Part shown: positions 61,103 to 64,000 of the stretch, piece by piece
Numbering within the stretch: the first letter of the stretch is position 1
How the letters are laid out: each line of letters begins with the position of its first letter
Assembly (NCBI GenBank): GCA_964529715.1
Contig: CAZGXI010000019.1
Coordinates: 27,504 to 91,503 of the forward strand
DNA from: CAZGXI01 sp964529715
Lineage (GTDB): Bacteria > Chloroflexota > Anaerolineae > Aggregatilineales > Ch27
DNA: 64,000 bases
Direction: 5' to 3'
Notes under the pieces: generated by a model
Database searches by the model: none
What the model saw: only the letters and a program-made list of their open reading frames with translations
Told to the model about the DNA's origin: nothing
Made by a program: the position numbers and the translations under genes

Positions 61103-62827
61103 CTAATTGCCAAACAATCCCGGCCACTTCTTCATCGCGCTGAGCACCGCTGCCGCCGCCGTCTGCCCTAGACCGCACAGAGACGCCTCAGACATGGTAC
61201 GCCCGATGTCTTCCAGGCGCTCCCGGTCGCCAGGTAAAGGCGATGCAAGGCGAGCCAGGATTTCTTTCTGCCGCTGGGTGCCCAACTGGCAGGGATAACA
61301 TTTGCCGCAGCTTTCGTGTTGGAAGAACTCACCCAACCGCCGCAGCACATCGCGCAAGTCAACAGTGTCGTTAAAAACCATGATCGCGCCGGAACCGAGC
61401 GTGCTGCCGATGTTCCACAGCCCTTCAAACGACAACGGTACGTCGATCTCGTCCGGCGTCAGGAACGTTCCCGATGCGCCGCCCATCAGGATCGCCTTGA
61501 GGCTGCCCTTGACGCCCCGGCAGTACGGTTCACCTTCCAGGAACTCACGCAAGGTCAGGCCGGGCACGATCTCATAGACGCCGGGACGATTGACGTGGCC
61601 GCTGACAGACAGCAGCTTGACCCCGGTACTTTTTTCCGTACCCCACTGGCGCACCCACGCCCCACCCTGCTGTGCGATGAAGGGCACCATACACAATGTT
61701 TCGACGTTATTGATCGAAGTCGGCTTGCCGAACAGCCCACTGATCGTAGGGAACGGCGGCTTGATACGGGGATAACCACGCTTGCCCTCAATGGCTTCAA
61801 AGAGCGCCGTTTCCTCGCCGCAGATGTATGCCCCGCCGCCGCGCCGGATTTCGACATGGCACGAGAAATCCGTGCCCATGATGTTGTCACCCAGCAGCCC
61901 TGCTGCCTCTGCTTCGGCAATTGCCGCTTCCACGCGCTGCGCCGCGCGAGGATATTCGCCGCGAATGAAGATATAGGCCTTCTGTGCGTCAATGGCATAG
62001 GCACACAGCGCCAATCCTTCCAACAGCAAGTGTGGGCGGCCTTCCATCAGCACCCGGTCTTTAAACGTCCCCGGCTCGCTCTCATCGGCGTTGGCAACGG
62101 CGTAATGCGGCTGGGCCAGGACGGGGCGCGTGTACTTCCATTTCATGCCGGTGGGAAACGCTGCGCCGCCGCGTCCGATCAGGCCAGAGGCGATCACTTC
62201 CTCAATCAGTTTGTCAGGGCCAAGTTCAGTGAGGGCGCGACGCAAGCCCGCGTAATCGCCATATTCCGCCAGGGTTTGCGCGCGGTGGGAATCGATCCCA
62301 GCCAACAGCAAGTTCGGCGCAGATGCCGTGACGGCAGGATAAGGCACGTCGCGGGCCTCCAATAGGGCGTCGATGTCGGTCGCATGCCCGACCAGAATCT
62401 CGCCGATGCCGCGACGGCTGATCAACGCCGCCGGAGCATGTTCACACAGACCCAGGCAGGGCGAACGCTCAATCGTATATCGGCCATCAGGCGTGGTCTG
62501 GCCCGGACGGATTCCGAGTCGCGCGCACAGTTTGTCGATCACCTCGTCTGCCCCGGCAATTCCACAGGAAGGATTGGTACAAACGCGGATGATCGTCTCG
62601 CCCATCGGCTGATCATAGAACAGGCTGTAAAAGCCGATAACGCCGTAAATATCTGCTTCGGGCACATGCAGGGCCAGAGAGATAGCTCGCACGGCCCCCC
62701 GACTGATGTGCCCATAAGCTGTCTGCACTTCCCAAAGGATGGGCAGCAGCGCATCTCGCTGCCGACCCGCATAACGAACCAGAATGTCATCCAGCAGAGC
62801 AGCATCTTGCTCCAGCATTGTGATCAC
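61103..62827 (-). CDS. NuoE-NuoF fusion, NADH-binding diaphorase subunit
   Basis: A 574-residue fusion. Residues 1-150 are NuoE/HoxE-like thioredoxin-fold [2Fe-2S] (Cys in CTNPSCG and SPCLGLC). Residues 200-560 are NuoF-like: FMN/NADH loops GRGGAAFPTGMKWKY and GGGAYICGEETALFEAIEG, and [4Fe-4S] ESCGKCYPC with a later Cys. The start is GTG 62827, with GGGGAAGG 5 bp upstream. Such fusions serve NAD-linked formate dehydrogenases and NADP-reducing hydrogenases. fdhD in the same operon favours formate. In the diaphorase, electrons pass from [Fe-S] to NAD via FMN. Confidence 0.9.
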   Translation of the reverse strand: MITMLEQDAALLDDILVRYAGRQRDALLPILWEVQTAYGHISRGAVRAISLALHVPEADIYGVIGFYSLFYDQPMGETIIRVCTNPSCGIAGADEVIDKLCARLGIRPGQTTPDGRYTIERSPCLGLCEHAPAALISRRGIGEILVGHATDIDALLEARDVPYPAVTASAPNLLLAGIDSHRAQTLAEYGDYAGLRRALTELGPDKLIEEVIASGLIGRGGAAFPTGMKWKYTRPVLAQPHYAVANADESEPGTFKDRVLMEGRPHLLLEGLALCAYAIDAQKAYIFIRGEYPRAAQRVEAAIAEAEAAGLLGDNIMGTDFSCHVEIRRGGGAYICGEETALFEAIEGKRGYPRIKPPFPTISGLFGKPTSINNVETLCMVPFIAQQGGAWVRQWGTEKSTGVKLLSVSGHVNRPGVYEIVPGLTLREFLEGEPYCRGVKGSLKAILMGGASGTFLTPDEIDVPLSFEGLWNIGSTLGSGAIMVFNDTVDLRDVLRRLGEFFQHESCGKCYPCQLGTQRQKEILARLASPLPGDRERLEDIGRTMSEASLCGLGQTAAAAVLSAMKKWPGLFGN

Positions 62828-62849
62828 TGAAACCTTCCCCTGTGAGTAA

Positions 62850-62871
62850 GTGTAAACACAGTGAAATTATA
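62850..62871 (-). promoter_or_regulatory. -10 box and palindromic operator for the nuoEF-like operon
   Basis: A perfect -10 TATAAT (minus strand, 62871-62866) is followed by the palindrome GTGTTTACAC (62859-62850) where +1 should fall, 22 bp before the GTG start. No good -35 is seen at 16-18 bp, so an activator or extended contacts may be needed. A regulator bound at the palindrome would block initiation. Confidence 0.45.
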
Positions 62872-63013
62872 ACTACATCAGGAACAATCGCTATATTGAC
62901 AAAGGTGGCATCTTGTCGTGGACATTCTGCACATTTTATGCCAGTGAAAGATGCCTACCGCGTTGAACCGTCTGAGCACCTGAGAAAGCTACTTAACGGC
63001 AGGAAAACAGCCG

Positions 63014-63439
63014 CTAATGCCATTCCCAGACGGAATCGCCACGCAAAATGCGGCGGATTTGGTCAGGAAAACGGTCAGGATCGAGGGGCTTGCCCAAAAA
63101 GCCGTCGAATCCGGCTCTCTGGGCCTTACGCAACTGTTCCTCACTGGCTTCGGCAGTCACGGCCACCACCAGGGTATCCTTCAAGCGTTCATGGGCGCGA
63201 ATCTTCTGTAATGCCTGATAGCCATCTTCATAAGGCAGACGAATATCCATCAGGATCAGGTCTACCCTAGGGAGGGTATCGGCAAACTGCACCACCTGCC
63301 AGCCGCTGGTTTTCCACTCACAATGCTGCACTCCCATAAAGGCCAGCATTCGCGCTACCAGAACAAAGTTAGGTACGTTGTCCTCAACTACGAGGATATG
63401 AGCGTCGCCCGGTTCAATGGGCGTTTGAAGCTTCGCCAT
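63014..63439 (-). CDS. response regulator receiver-domain protein
   Basis: A 141-residue stand-alone CheY-like receiver domain. It has the acidic pair ILVVEDN, phosphoacceptor Asp in LILMDIRLP, the conserved Thr/Ser position in VAVTAEA, and Lys in FLGKPLD. There is no output domain. The start at 63439 (MAKLQTP) has AGGAG 11 bp upstream; a longer frame begins at a GTG at 63508, overlapping the small ORF upstream. It may pass phosphate to another protein or be part of a phosphorelay; its kinase is not in the window. Confidence 0.88.
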   Translation of the reverse strand: MAKLQTPIEPGDAHILVVEDNVPNFVLVARMLAFMGVQHCEWKTSGWQVVQFADTLPRVDLILMDIRLPYEDGYQALQKIRAHERLKDTLVVAVTAEASEEQLRKAQRAGFDGFLGKPLDPDRFPDQIRRILRGDSVWEWH

Positions 63440-63504
63440 GCAGAAGCTGCTCCTGGAGGTAACGCTTAGCGCGTTCTCAATACCACTTGCCGATGTATGG
63501 ATGC

Positions 63505-63726
63505 TCACTTCAAGTGTATCAGAGAATCACCTTCCTCCAATACATCTGGGTTTAGTTTACCAAACTTTTCCCCAACCTGAGTAATGTATCGCCCAAGGTC
63601 GTGCTCTGCTACCCCCGTCGAACCACCACCAACATTGGCCGAAGCATGGCCTCGTATCCTTGCAACAGGGCAAGTAAACAGAGGAGAAATTAAATCCGGG
63701 TTTTTGGGAAAAATAAGCCTTGACAT
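63505..63726 (-). CDS. small ORF upstream of the response regulator, uncertain
   Basis: A 73-codon frame whose stop overlaps a GTG (GTGA) that opens the response-regulator frame. Residues 50-73 (VGEKFGKLNPDVLEEGDSLI) look like coding sequence, while the first part has little family-like pattern. GAGGAGAAAT lies downstream of, not before, the presumed start. It could be the end of a degraded kinase or chance sequence; I recognise no family. Confidence 0.25.
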   Translation of the reverse strand: MSRLIFPKNPDLISPLFTCPVARIRGHASANVGGGSTGVAEHDLGRYITQVGEKFGKLNPDVLEEGDSLIHLK

Positions 63727-63748
63727 CTCCCCGGACGTAAGCTAAACT
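63720..63748 (+). promoter_or_regulatory. strong promoter for a short transcript
   Basis: TTGACA (63720-63725) matches the consensus at all six positions, with a 17-bp spacer to TAAACT (63743-63748), 4 of 6. Predicted +1 is near 63755. It faces right, away from the response regulator gene. Confidence 0.7.
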
Positions 63749-63754
63749 ACAGGC

Positions 63755-63872
63755 ACAAATAACAAGCAGGTGAGTTTGTTCTTGAACACAGTGAACACCG
63801 TCTAAACAGTCCAGAACATAGACATGGCGTGAGGCTTCATTGACAGCCCGACGCGATGTCGGGCTGTTTTAT
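63755..63872 (+). ncRNA. putative small RNA between strong promoter and intrinsic terminator
   Basis: From the predicted +1 to the terminator T-run is about 118 nt with no good ORF (best: 11 codons beginning GTG AGT TTG). A direct repeat-like stretch (GAACACAGTGAACACCGTC) could form structure. A leader of a gene to the right of the window, with the hairpin acting as an attenuator, is the main alternative. I do not recognise the RNA family. The rest, 63873-64000, holds no visible feature. Confidence 0.5.
63843..63870 (+). terminator. strong intrinsic terminator
   Basis: A perfect 10-bp stem (ACAGCCCGAC/GTCGGGCTGT) with loop GCGAT is followed by TTTTATT on the plus strand only. It ends the short transcript begun at about 63755. 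Confidence 0.85.
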
Positions 63873-64000
63873 TGACCATGCAGGTCTGCGGCGGGCCGGT
63901 GAGGTGGAGCATCAGTTGCACTTCAGCGGCGGGTCGCAGACCCGGAGCGCACCTTAACAAGTGAATAGGAAGACGAGAGAGAAGCAAGCAAGAACTTCAA

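Noticed and set aside
1..64000. tRNA genes, CRISPR arrays, insertion sequences and prophage genes
   Set aside because: I looked through the intergenic stretches for T-arm-like sequence, regularly spaced repeats and transposase motifs and found none that I could support.

Overview
The window is a GC-rich bacterial chromosome segment. Gene content suggests a member of the Chloroflexota, probably an Anaerolineae-like heterotroph. The pointers are several ribose/xylose-type sugar ABC systems side by side, secreted SH3b and PA14 proteins with Thr/Pro linkers, a four-cysteine (zinc) ribosomal protein L28, a RecG with a long Ala/Pro-rich N-terminal extension, and a GAF/HTH signalling tail. This assignment is inference; there is no rRNA in the window. 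I saw no tRNA, CRISPR array, insertion sequence or prophage.

Region 1 (1-25137) is sugar uptake and catabolism. A plus-strand operon holds the end of a solute-binding protein, two MalF/MalG-type permeases, a URO-D family protein and an MFS carrier. A minus-strand operon (12367 down to 4836) holds an RbsA/RbsC/RbsB-type importer, xylulokinase, a TIM-barrel isomerase and a Gfo/Idh/MocA dehydrogenase. A second minus-strand operon (21493 down to 12589) holds ribulokinase, an AraD-type epimerase, an L-fucose/L-arabinose isomerase-family protein and another importer. The binding protein of that importer is an in-frame tandem duplication with two identical 786 bp cores. Divergent from it, 21786-25137 encodes an ABC ATPase and a permease fused to a GAF domain and a helix-turn-helix tail.

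Region 2 (25161-36988) is mixed: a zinc alcohol dehydrogenase, two secreted SH3-repeat proteins, a lipoprotein esterase, a small zinc-ribbon protein, an M24-fold protein lacking most metal ligands, a dead PIN-like (DUF5615) gene and a CoA-transferase. It ends in a four-gene sulfur-carrier operon: JAMM protease, ubiquitin-like/DUF4395 fusion, thioredoxin and MoeB-rhodanese. This operon is preceded by a short ORF with four clustered Cys codons and an intrinsic terminator, which looks like a cysteine attenuator.

Region 3 (37007-48703) has an orphan ABC ATPase, the pyrimidine operon pyrBCDEF behind a U-rich leader ORF and terminator, a triple-PA14 secreted protein, a DinB protein, a TPR protein, an RNA methyltransferase-like protein, rpe and rpmB. 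Region 4 (48802-56480) is a lipid and housekeeping cluster: Asp23, FakA, two FakB/DegV proteins, recG, coaD and a coiled-coil protein. Region 5 (56644-64000) has a URO-D-like protein, a membrane Ser/Thr kinase, fdhD, an iron-sulfur subunit and a NuoE-NuoF fusion of an NAD-linked formate dehydrogenase or hydrogenase-like complex, a response regulator, and a likely small RNA with its own promoter and terminator.
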